From Phragmites australis (lineage: Eukaryota; Streptophyta; Magnoliopsida; Poales; Poaceae): a DNA stretch of 64,000 nt. The notes beneath the pieces were generated by a model. That model had not been told where the DNA came from. It ran no database searches and saw only the letters and a list, made by a program, of their open reading frames with translations. The DNA lies in NCBI RefSeq assembly GCF_958298935.1, contig NC_084928.1, positions 21,979,501 through 22,043,500 of the forward strand, read 5' to 3'. This document shows positions 32,903 to 43,285 of this stretch, piece by piece. The position numbers and the translations under genes were made by a program. Position 1 is the first letter of the stretch, and each line of letters starts with the position of its first letter.

Positions 32903-35900
32903 TGTAACACCCTAAATTTCAAATTTTTGCACTAATTTAAGATTTTTCTACAATTTTAAATAGGAGTTGAAATTTTGTTCAATAGAAGAAATTAATTTCT
33001 ACATTTAATTTTTCCATAGGTTATATATAAGCTTGATGCATTCATGCTGTCATAGTTGCAATAGGTTTTTATGCTTGAAAAATGTTTGCAAAAGATCGCT
33101 AGAAGTCGCTCGTTCAAACATCTTTTGAAATGTGTTCAAAATCTAAAAAATGCATTTCAAAATTGTTAAAAGGTTCTCGAGCCGATTCCTTTTTCCCCAG
33201 CCCATTTCTTTCCTTGCCCCTCTCCCTTTCTTTCCTTCCTGCGCAGGCCTTTCTTTTTTCTCCCTCCCCCCCTCCCGAGCCGGCCTGCGCCTGCCCATGC
33301 CGGCCCCTTTACCGCCCAGTCTCGCTGCAGCCTTGGCCCCGCCTCAAGCCGAGCAGCACAGCAAGCCATAGAGCCGCTCGAGCTGGCTCCTATTCCCCTT
33401 CCTCCCACCGCTCGGACCGCACCCAAATTTTGCCACCGCCCATTCAAATCGTCGCCTCCCCGTGCCGTTTCGACTCAATTAAACCCTATGACCGAGATCC
33501 CCGCCCCCTATTCATCCCTTCCCGGCCGTTTCCCCCTCCTTAATCCCTCACAAATGAAGAAACCGCCGCATTCATATCCATTAGGCTGCTAGCCATTGCT
33601 CTTCAAATCCGGACGATTCGTTGCCTCTCTCGAGTATTTAAGCCGCCCATTGACTTCCTTGCGACGTTCTGCACCCATTTCACCGCTCCCACCTCCCTTT
33701 CTGCTCAGATTCGTCCTCGGTGCCACGTTCTTCTTCAACGCCAGTGAGTAGCTCCGCCACTTCATTCCGTCATCAGCGAGCTCCCTTTGACCATTCTGAC
33801 CCTCTTCCCGTGTACTCAGGTGTCCATGGGTTCGTTTGCGTCGCTCCTTGACCTCCCTCCACCGCCGGACACCGCCCTCACCGAGCTTGAAGCCTGTCGG
33901 TTGCCCCTCTCCATCACCAGCCTTCCTCAGCCCCTCTCCGCCAGCAAGAAGCCTTGGTAAAGATTCCCTGTGTCGTCCTCTTCATTTTGCACCACTTCCC
34001 GTCAAAATTCGTGGCCGGATGCGCATTCCCGCGCATCTTCGGCGATGCGCAGGCAACCCTGCCGCCGTCGGTCGGCTGTCGGCCGTGTTTGCGCCTCCCG
34101 ACCGATCTCCTTTAATCATCAGCAGCCCGATCAAAATCCATCAGCCGAAATAGAATACCCCTTCGTTTGTGTAACCGGTCCACCGTGGACCCATGGACCG
34201 GCCTGTCCCGTCCCAAATTCTTAATCACGCATTTAAGCAAAAGCATGCTTCTTAAGCATTATGCTTAATTTTGCGTAATGGTAATTCAGAGTGCTAATGC
34301 ATTTCGTTAAAAACCATTTGGATAAGACAAAGAAAATTAGGGGAGAAAACAATTGAAGTTGCATTGGAAATACCCATTTTCTCTAACATGTGGGCCCCAC
34401 ATATGGCCCCACACCTCACCCACTCCCTCTCTCAAGTGGGAAGCACCCCACCTGCCCTCTCTCTCTCTCCTCTCCTCACTCCACACATCCACCCAAGCTG
34501 CTGCAGCAGCAGCTCTCCCCTCCCTCTCACTCTCCCACTCAAGCTCACTCTCCCTTTCTTCCCAAAATTCGAGCTCAAGTGGAGGATTTAAAGTATGCAT
34601 GTGGTACCATTACATTCTCTAGCTCATGAGCTACTTATCTATCCAATCCATTTTCATTTTCGTGGAAAAATCGAGTAGTTCTTGAAGTTCTTGGCATTCT
34701 TGAGCTTTTTAGAGCAAAAATGGAGTTTGGTCGAAAATAAGCTATAGAGTCGTGTTGGTAGTTGATGAGTAAGTTCTAGTACCCTTGGACTATCCCTAAC
34801 ATATCCCCTTTAGGCTTAGAAAAGATCACAACTTGAATCAACCAAAATCCCACTCGAGAACAACTTTTTTGGGCTGACTCGGATACTCCGAACTCACCCG
34901 GATACTCCGGGTTTAGCAGAAATAGTCCGTTGAATTGTGTTCAAAATTGGTTAGGATTTGGGGTGCGAGATTGGTTTAGAACCTTTTGGATAGGGCATAT
35001 GCACGTTTGCGTAGCACAGATTTGTAAAATGAGTCAAATCACCCAAGGGAAAAATCATGAAGAACCAAGTCTGTATCACTCGGATTATCCGGACAAACCC
35101 GGAGACTCTAGGTAGTTATATGATCGTGTAGCCGAGAGCTTCATTCGAAACCTCACTCGGAGTGTCCAGTATATCCCGGATAGTACGAACCAATCCGGAG
35201 GTTCCGAGTCAAGTTAGAATAGAGCTAACCGAGAGCCTTCACCGGAGGATGGCCCGGATACTGCGGAACTCGGACATTCCAGATTCACCCGGATACTCTG
35301 GGCCAGTCAAATAAAAAGCAGCAACCGAGCTCCTCTTCCGGAGGGTCCGAGCCCGAATACTCCGGAAGGCTATTATTTTTCTGGTTTTCATTTAGATCGT
35401 TTAGTATTGTTTTGATTCGCATATCTTATACTTCTAGCATGTTATTAAGCATTGTGGCATGCCTTGTTGCATTCATTCATGCTCATCATTGCACGCATTC
35501 TTGTTTAGCTAACAAGGAGCTGGAGCGGGAGGTGACCGTGATCGAAGACAACTCCGATCTTCCGGATTTCGGTGAGTGTTGCGTGGGTAACTATAGGCAG
35601 CTACCTGAGCAGCAAGGCAAGCATCTATCATATTGCACCTTTATCGAATTGAATGAAATCTAAATATTGATAAACTATGTTAATGTATAGGTTTGCATGT
35701 ATAGGGAGTCGATGTCGGGTTTTTATGGGTAGAACCTATGTTGATTGCATAATCCCTACCTTGAATTGTTCATCTATATCTTTGTAGCCTTGGTAACGTG
35801 ATAAATGTCTAAGAGTCGATCAAAATGCTTAGCAATGCATAGATCCTCAGTAAAAGATGAACAATGGTTCGACCATTGTTCGCGAGCTTAGGGCTTACTA

Positions 35901-35990
35901 CTTGTTCACGTATATGGTTATGTGGATGTTGGTTGGATGAGTGGTGAGCATGAGACGAGATATGGGCAGTGTTAGGAGTGACATCTGCCT
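32903..35990 (+). repeat. Long gypsy LTR, forward, right end approximate
   Basis: It begins TGTAACACCCTAAATTTC, a start shared by many long grass gypsy LTRs. It has a GC-rich, pyrimidine-rich central part (33180-34230) with a TATA-like GTATTTAAGCC at about 33633. It also contains CCGGATACTCCGG-type imperfect palindromes at 34870-35370, and a GAGCTGGAGCGGGAGGTGAC...GAGCAGCAAGGCAAG segment (35520-35625) related to that in 22076-25275. No gag-pol is attached. Long frames here reflect base composition, not genes. Confidence 0.65.
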
Positions 35991-37060
35991 CGAAGGAACA
36001 ATATGTTATTCAGTTTCTTGAATAATTATCATTTATATTGATTAGCAAGTATGTGACTTGTTTGTGAAGCTTTTTGTTTTATTATGACATTATTCTAAAT
36101 GATCCCTAGTCTTATGTCATTATGTGGGACAATAATGATTCAGAGATTAGCACATATATTAATTGATGGTCATCTTTCACAAATCATATATATAGAGATA
36201 TCAAATCAATAATGTGAACTCATATTAGAGAACATGGTATTATATAGACCCACCTTGAGATACTGTTGGGATTGTTATATGATGTTCTATCAGTTCCCAG
36301 AATGTGTAATGACATAATTAGGGGTTGTCAAACACTACTTTGTGAGTGGGTAGTCATAAAGGTAACTTTTGGTTTTACCATTAAACATGTCATAGGGTGT
36401 GAGCGATCAAGATAGAATTTGGCCCTCTAATATAACAGGAGAGATATCTCTAGGCCTCTCAATGTCATTGGATTAGAAAGTGCATGGCTATCCCAATGTG
36501 ATTAAAGAGTTAATCACGAGTTGAGTAATCTGCTACAGGATTGAATGAATGGTCAAGCTATCACAAGGATGGCATTTGTCTCGCCTTGAGCTTGACTGAT
36601 ATCTTGAGATAAAAGGATTGGTGCATATGTATATCAAGGTACAACCAATATGATCTTTATGTATACTCGGGAGTTAATATGCTCTGCTAGAGACTGTTTG
36701 TACATGAACCTAATGGGCCACACACTTAATGGGTTGGAACAGGACACACGGATTGGATCCGTAAGAGGGTTTAAACAGATTGTGATCTATGAGAAATGGG
36801 ATTCCATCATTGGAGCCCATGGTAGGATCTATATAGGGGGGGGAATGGGAAGGGGCATATACGGTTGAGCCACTCTGAAACCCTAGCCACGCCCTCTCCA
36901 CGAGACCTCTCAAAACCCTAGTTGTACGTTCGATGTTCCACCTCAGCACATGTGAATACCATAAAGGCATTATCAGAAGCTTGGCTAGCACACTGATGTT
37001 CGATGTTCCACCTCAGGACATATGGATACCATAAAGGCGTTGCTGTTATTATAGCGCTAA
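35991..37060. repeat. Unclassified LTR-retrotransposon-like sequence
   Basis: No coding sequence is seen. Phrases such as GGGTAGTCATAAAGGTAAC and CTAGGCCTCTCAATGTCAT suggest LTR sequence of another retrotransposon family, but I cannot place both ends. A 70-bp-period direct repeat (GTTCGATGTTCCACCTCAG at about 36929 and 36999, each followed by ATACCATAAAGGC) lies near its right edge. Confidence 0.4.
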
Positions 37061-37364
37061 TCAGATCAGCTTGTCAGATAAGTTATCATAAGCTTGTCGG
37101 GGAGCTTATCGGAGCTGCTTCCTCTACATCGATCTGAAGTTCCGAGTTCATACAACCGAAACTGGACACCGGAAGCTCCGACAATAAAAAAACTCTTAAC
37201 GCCGGATATTCACCTAGAAGTTCTGGGTTTAGATTGGAAGTTCTGGATTCACTAGAATCAACACATCAAAAATTAAGCAAAAACGAAGATCATCAAGCCA
37301 AATCAATATAAATATCAATCACTCATATAAACAAATCAAGATACATTTCAACTTGGTTTCTTAA
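37061..37364 (-). repeat. Copia LTR fragment
   Basis: 37270-37364 aligns with 61750-61859 (AACGAAGATCATCAAGCCAA, ATCAATCACTCAT, CATTTCAACTTG), the 5' end of the copia LTR on the minus strand. GGAAGTTCTGGATTC and CCGGATATTC motifs precede it. It directly truncates the acyl-CoA oxidase-like pseudogene, whose last exons are missing. Confidence 0.6.
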
Positions 37365-37700
37365 AAAAAGATATAACTGATAAATAGTCAATGTCACGAT
37401 GACCTACCTTGTAAACGTGGAAATCGGTGACGATGTCGTTGCCACCCAGGTGCTCCCTACCGAGCGCCACCGTCTCCCTTGCCTGCTTCATGATCCATGC
37501 CTACAAAATCGATTGAGTAGCTGTTGCAATGTCCATGTCAATTTCGAGTCGACTTCCCAATGAATCATGCATGGAGAAAAGAAGTATGTGTAGCACTGAG
37601 CCATCAACTGACCTTGCCTAGGCTGGCCTGGCCTATGGTCATCTTGCCGGAGCCGTGCAGTTTGCAGAGGCACCAACCGTGGAATGACATGGCCTGGATG

Positions 37701-37775
37701 GATGCTGCCCAGCATCCTGCCCAGCTTCCTGACCAGTTTCTCCTAGATGCTGCCCAGCATCCTGACCAGCTTCTC
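37701..37775 (-). repeat. Intra-exon tandem duplication with stop
   Basis: On the minus strand the codons for [10 protein letters not shown] are repeated, and the second copy contains a further 12-bp repeat, adding 45 nt (in frame). The codon that should be CAG after the first copy is TAG. It lies inside exon 37613-37831 of the acyl-CoA oxidase-like pseudogene. Confidence 0.85.
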
Positions 37776-37841
37776 TTGGTTCAGCTGGAACGCGGCTAAC
37801 GGTACGCCAAACTGCCTCCTCTCCCAGGTACCTGATCAAAT

Positions 37842-37881
37842 ACAGTGCAGTGTAGTGCAGTGCAGTGTAGTGCAGTGCAGT
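37842..37881. repeat. AGTGC/AGTGT microsatellite
   Basis: About eight five-base units (CAGTG/TAGTG) are arranged in an intron of the acyl-CoA oxidase-like pseudogene. Confidence 0.9.
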
Positions 37882-37961
37882 AAGAAGGAACGTCTGAAAA
37901 CAGTATCAATGGAAGCCGGTGAGGTGAAATGATGTACCTTCGGCATGTCTCATATACCCCG

Positions 37962-39095
37962 TACTACACCAAAACACCTCATCAGTATCGGTTCAAAACA
38001 TCATCAATGGCGGGTTTTAAACTGATACTAATTACTCGACACTGATAGTCAGTACCGGGTATCCAACCGGCACTAAAAATCAATACCGGTTGGTAGCTCC
38101 AACTGACACTAATAGTGCTATCAGTGCCGGTTAGAGCTACCAACCAGTCACGAAAAAAAATTTAAAACTTTTTTTGTCCAAAAATAATAAATCGAAACCG
38201 ACTATCAGTGTCGGTCTCGATTCAGTACTTTTTAGGCCAAAAAAGTTTCAAAAAAAAATTCGTGACCAAAGGCTCCCGACTAGAGGTTGCCCATCTGACC
38301 GCGCCCAATATTCGCAAAATCACGTGATATTCGCTTGTATATAGCAACCAAGACTCGAACTCAAGACCTCACAGCCTATAAGCACACATGACCCATCTAA
38401 CCATCTCAGTTCTCGTCCGTTCGTGAGTATAGTAGCAAAATAAATCCTTTTGACATCTTCTGACCCAACAATTGAATAGCTATTTAGATATCTAAATTAT
38501 TTTAAATAAAAAAATGATCAGCTACAAAGTGGTAGATCTCGTCGAGAGCTATAATTTTTATATAATGTTTTTCCCCCTCCAACTTCGTGTGAAAAAGTTA
38601 TAATTTTTTTAATGTGAGCTGTCATCGACCACTGCTGCAACTTTATTATAATTATTTGGGCATCTAAATGACCTCAAATTAAAAAAATCAATTACAAAGT
38701 TGTATATATCATTAAGAACTATAATTTTTATATAAAGCTTTTCCCTATCTAACTTTATGTAAAAAAGTTATGAATTTTTTAAGATAAGTTTTAACAATAA
38801 CGATCATTAGTGACGGTTCGTAACTAGAACCGACACTGATAGTCATTATCAATGCCGGTTCGTGACTAGAACCGGCACTAATACATCAATGCCGATTCGT
38901 GTCTAAAACTAGCACTGATACAATTATTAGTGCTAGTTCTAGCTAAGAACTGACACTGATAGTGACTATCAGTATCGATTCTTATCTCCTCAGGGATTGT
39001 TCGTGTGCAGGATTTTAAAAATTGATACTGATACGTCTTTAGCGCTGATTACTATTGAACCGATACTGATATAATACTGTATAGTCGTAGTAGTA
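37962..39095. mobile_element. CACTA-like element inside an exon, 1.13 kb
   Basis: It starts TACTACACCAAAACACC and ends GTCGTAGTAGTA, short inverted termini. It is flanked by CCG on both sides (37959-37961 and 39096-39098). Removing it restores codons for VVG/VYE of the acyl-CoA oxidase exon. Subterminal motifs are TATCAGTGCCGGTT and ACCGGCACTGATA in both orientations. No transposase is encoded. The first base is T where CACTA elements have C, so the terminus is slightly non-canonical. Confidence 0.85.
38340..38412 (-). other. tRNA-like segment inside the CACTA-like element
   Basis: On the minus strand TGGTTAGATGGG resembles a polymerase III A box, and GAGTTCGAGTC about 35 bases later resembles a B box (GGTTCGANTCC). 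Spacing fits a tRNA or tRNA-derived SINE head. The acceptor stem does not pair convincingly, so it is not called as a tRNA gene. Confidence 0.35.
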
Positions 39096-40059
39096 CCGAC
39101 TACGATGCCGATGCTGACCCAGGCAACCATGACATGCTCGAAAGAAAGTGCCTGCACGAAAGAACACCACGGTTTAATTTTGATGACCAGCTGTGGACTG
39201 TCAAGCTGATCACATATGCAGGAAATGCATGTCAATCGTGTGTGAAGAAATATTTATTACATTCACGAGATGCTGAAAAGAGTTGGCGCCAGGAAGCCAG
39301 TCATCATCAGGGATGAAGACGTCCTCAAGCTGGATGTCGCCATTCTGGACGATCCTCATCAACACCTTGTTCTCGATCTTGTTGATCTTCAGCCCAGGTC
39401 TCCCTCCGTTCACAATGAACCTGCAATTTTGGTTCAACACAAAAATTTGACACACATAGTTATGTATGTGAACAATGCCAATGCATATATAACCTGCCTT
39501 ACGCATTGATCTGGTTGGTGCTGGTGTTCCGAGCAAGAACGACCAACACATCCGCGAAGCTGCTGTTCCCAAGCCAGCGTTTCCGACAGTTATATTAAGG
39601 ACCCACCCTCCAGGAACCTATCCAAGAAGTCCAGATCATATCACAAGATCGATCAAACTAAGACAGTAAGTCTAAAATAAATAGCATGTATTTGATAGAG
39701 ATGAGGTCAAGAAGTACTTTTTTGGACAGGAATGGTCAAGAAATACTTGGATTTTCATAAATGTTTTTCACAAAATGCTATATATGCAAATTTAACAGCA
39801 ATGTAGTACCATAGTACAGGTCAAATAACTACCTTTCTGGCCACGGTGTTCAGAGAGCTCGCATCACTACCATAGTTCGGCTCTGTCAAGGCCTAGAAAT
39901 ATGCAAACTGTTAAATCAGTTAAATCTTGCTAGCCGGTTAGGCATCCAATAGGCAAAGTGTCATAGGATTAGTTTTTTCACTTACATAAGCGCAAACTTT
40001 TTGCAGTTTGCTCAACGACGGCAAATACTTATCCTTTATCCTTCTGCTTCTGATCCCAA

Positions 40060-40582
40060 CTGTGCTGCTTGATTACCACATATACAGACACATGCATGCA
40101 TACATGTGTTAATTGTGTGCTAGCTATTAACACCATCTTACTGCTGTTGAGCGGGTAGGAGTTCCAGTGTATGTATGTATGTGTGTATGATACAATTATC
40201 GCCCCCTCCTAACGGTTTTAGCAAGGTGGGAGTTGGGTTCTCAAATTCGCTTTCCATATCCCACCGAAATTCCCATGTCCATCAACCAAACAAAAGAATT
40301 TGAAACCCACACCCATGAACTTTCATTCCTTTGTACCAATGCAATTGTGCCTAATCAAACAAACCGTAACACAAAGCAGATATACCGTGACAGTTCTGGG
40401 ATTCTATATATTTAATATAGATTGGTGTTTATCATTTAGGGAAGGATAAATGTAATTAAATATGTATAATATATAAAACATACCGACATTAAGCATGGCA
40501 AGACAAGACTGAACCAAGCAGAATGAAGCTATGCTTGCATCTACACGAGCAATCTCATCAGTCTGAGTTCGAGCGTAACTAG
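40060..40582. other. Upstream of the pseudogene, no gene seen
   Basis: Upstream exons of the acyl-CoA oxidase-like gene are not visible. It contains a short TGTATG repeat (about 40166-40190) and otherwise plain AT-rich DNA. Confidence 0.4.
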
Positions 40583-42649
40583 TACTGTTGACGTATTAGT
40601 GCCGGTTCTTAAACTCCCGCACGTGAACCACGATTGAGGCGCCAAGAACCACCACTAATAGCCTATCAGTGGTGGTTTTTGGCGCCTCAATTATTGCTCG
40701 TGCGCCAAAGTTTAAGAACCGGTACTAATAGTCACTATCAATACTAGTAGGAACTAGAACCGTCACTGATGCTTGTGTTATATGTATATCCAGTACTTAG
40801 CAGCTCTCCTTGTTTGCTCCATTCAGTCTGGCACCGCTCCTCCTCCTCGACCGCCACCTCCTCCCTGTCCATAGCCTCCTCGTCGCGTGCCGGCTCGTCG
40901 CCTCCTCGTCGTGCGTCGGTCTGCCGCCTCCTCTTCCTTGTTGAGCGCCGACCGCCGCCTCTTCGTCACCTCCTCGACGTCCCCATGGCGAGAAGCAACG
41001 GCAGTGGAGGTGGAGGCCGTAGATCTAGGTAGCGTGAAGGCGACAGTTCCATCCTATCCGGCCGCCCGGGTTCGGGTGACCACCCTCGTACTCCCGGCCT
41101 CCAAATCCTCAATGGTGTATCCCCTTCTTACCTAGAAGGGCCACGAAACACCTGGGTTAGTTCTTAAATTCAAGTTAGCAAATTGTAGTTAGAATTTTTA
41201 GTTCACCAATTCAGGTCCTGAAATTATAAATGTATTTTAATTCAAAATATGTTGGCTTATTATTAGATATGTACGTCATGATATTAGATGTGTATTGCTA
41301 TATCGGTGTTTTAGATGTTACCATCACTTCTAAGTGAGTAACTAGTTTGGTACTTCCTTGTTCTACAATTGATGACTTGACATAATTAGGAGATTATCCA
41401 TATGTTCCGATTGATATGGTATTGATGTTTTTTTCTCTGGGCATGAGACGTACCTATGACTTGTCCTAGGTACATTTGCATGCTCAGAGATTAATATCTC
41501 TTTGCTATAAATTATAAGAAGGTCAGTTAATATTGTAGTTTACAGTTAATAAATTCAGAAACTAACATGCTGATTGATGTAGATGCTTCCTAATCTACAA
41601 TAGCTACATGACATTATTGCGGACCTTGGTGGCACACCACCTGTGGTGACAATATTGGCTAATAACAATAAAATGAAGATCACTATTTTTTTAGCATTGT
41701 TTTTCCTATAGAAGGATATATCACTTTAATAGCATCAATCTCCGAAACAGACCAAAGACTTATGGCTAAAAGATATGTCCATGCTCTTCTACAATCGATT
41801 AACCTGTAACTTGAATACATGTTTTCGAGCTACAACTATTTCAAATTGAAAGCACTTGAATAGAATGAGGATGTGCTTGCAATGACTCCTAGGCTCACGC
41901 GGTTACATGCAGCTAAAACTGTTGGTGACATGAACTTGTAGTTTGTAACTAGGATTATTTCAATAATATTAAATTTTTCCTCTATATTTTTACTCTTTGT
42001 CTATAGCATTTTTACTGGAGCACTCGGATGCGGATGGATTGTAGCTTGACTTCAATCTTACGTCTTCTTACCCAGCAGTGGGGGTACACATTACTTGGTC
42101 CTCAATGCAGGAAGATCTGGGAAGGAAAGTACCAGTCATACCTTAAGTTTCAGTGTGATAGTAACAATTTCGTTATTTACGGAAGTCCAATGGAACTTCC
42201 ATTTAAAGCAACAGCTAGTGCACTCATTTATGCACTGAATCATTTTGATGTAATATTTGGAGTTGAAATTTTAGATATTAGCTATGCATGTAATGGTATT
42301 TGATGTAATTTTAGAAATACCTATAGTTTGAATTAATTTATTAAGTGTTTATCGTGACTTAAACATTAGAAGAATTGATGCATGTGCATGTGACGTATTT
42401 TGGATTGTGCAATTATTTTGGTTGCCGAATATCTATCAGTGCCGGTTCTACTTTAGAACCGGCACTGATAATTCATTATCAATGCCGGTTTGTGGATGGA
42501 ACCGGCACTGATAGTGATTTTCAGTGTCGGTTTCATACTCGACACTAATAGTCACTGACTATCAGTGCTGAATAATCAGTGTCAGTTCAAAACTCACCAC
42601 TGATGGCAATTTTAAACTGACATTGATGAGGTATTCTGCAGTAGTGGAC
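40583..42649. mobile_element. CACTA-like element, 2.07 kb
   Basis: The right end, GAGGTATTCTGCAGTAGTGG, is a CACTA-type terminus in reverse; the left end (about GTACTGTTGACG) is less clear and no target duplication is evident. TATCAGTGCCGGTT motifs cluster at 40600-40760 and 42430-42610. The interior holds a GC-rich block (40800-41130), then AT-rich DNA, and a short open frame at 42028-42303 (MRMDCSLTSILRLLTQQ...) of unknown origin. These could be captured host fragments. Confidence 0.65.
40592..40735. repeat. Hairpin, about 65-bp arms
   Basis: ATTAGTGCCGGTTCTTAAAC...GAGGCGCCAAGAACCACCAC is followed, after a few bases, by its near-complement GTGGTGGTTTTTGGCGCCTC...GTTTAAGAACCGGTACTAAT. It lies at the left end of the CACTA-like element. 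Confidence 0.8.
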
Positions 42650-42807
42650 CCTGGAAAAAAAGAAAGGGTGAAAATGTGTAATCCAAGGTTTAAAGTCCTC
42701 TGACCTAGTTAAGCAAATCATGACTAACCCAATTAGTTATGTAACAACATAAGCCCTTACCCAGTCAAATACTAAAATAGGATAAAATAAGCATATAACA
42801 TATATCA

Positions 42808-43268
42808 TGTGCGGTATTATGTACCGAAGAAAGAAAGGAAAGAAGGGCGTCAAGGAGCAAGAGAAGGCCAATGACTGATTGGAGATAAGTTGGTTTGGGT
42901 ATTTTTTAGAAGGAGATAAGTATGTTTAGAAGTTAAGATCAGTTCGTCATAAGTAAGGAATTGAGTCAGTTTTGGTAGGAAAGAATAAAAGGAGTTGTAA
43001 TCGGTTTTGAGTTAGAGATAGAGATTGAATGAGTTAAGATAGATGGAATTGTTAGGGCTAAGCTCTAGATAAAAAGAGAAACCGGCACCCCCTTTGAGAT
43101 TCAAGCAATACAACAACTATTCCTCATCTCTTGCTACTATTTCTCACCCCCCTCGCTACAACCGACACCTAGCGGCATCAACTCCACCACAAGGTAGGAA
43201 ACCAGCCAAGGATCAGCCGGAGACCTCTCACAGCTACCCTATTAGGTCACTTCCCCATGGACGTGACA
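42808..43268 (+). repeat. 5' LTR of the chromovirus
   Basis: The 461-bp LTR is the partner of 47743-48201. It contains an AGATAAAAAGAG (TATA-like) segment near 43066 followed by the conserved CACCCCCTTTGAGATTCAAG transcript-start region. Confidence 0.88.
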
Positions 43269-43285
43269 ATTTGGTAACAAAGACG

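Larger units (their letters stand above)
37408..40059 (-). pseudogene. Acyl-CoA oxidase 4-like pseudogene, 5' and 3' truncated
   Basis: Exons by splice sites: 39986-40059 (KYLPSLSKLQK), 39833-39892 (ALTEPNYGSDASSLNTVARK), 39503-39617 ([19 protein letters not shown]), 39261-39420 (GRPGLKINKIENK, VQNGDIQLEDVFIP), 39096-39151 plus 37938-37961 (FEHVMVAWVSIGIVVG / GVYETCRR), 37613-37831 ([32 protein letters not shown]) and 37408-37500 (ARETVALGREHLGGNDIV). This matches peroxisomal short-chain acyl-CoA oxidase (ACX4, acyl-CoA dehydrogenase fold), which acts in fatty-acid beta-oxidation. Frameshifts occur in the 40059 and 39617 exons, a CACTA-like element sits inside one exon, and a stop lies in an internal duplication. 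The first exons and the FAD-site C-terminal exon are absent. Confidence 0.85.

Noticed and set aside
33130..34230. Several open frames of 70-140 codons on both strands
   Set aside because: They overlap in all frames of a GC- and pyrimidine-rich LTR region, with low-complexity Pro/Ser/Arg translations and no domain.
38340..38412. A functional tRNA gene
   Set aside because: A- and B-box-like motifs exist, but an acceptor stem and a proper cloverleaf cannot be drawn by eye; kept only as a tRNA-like segment.
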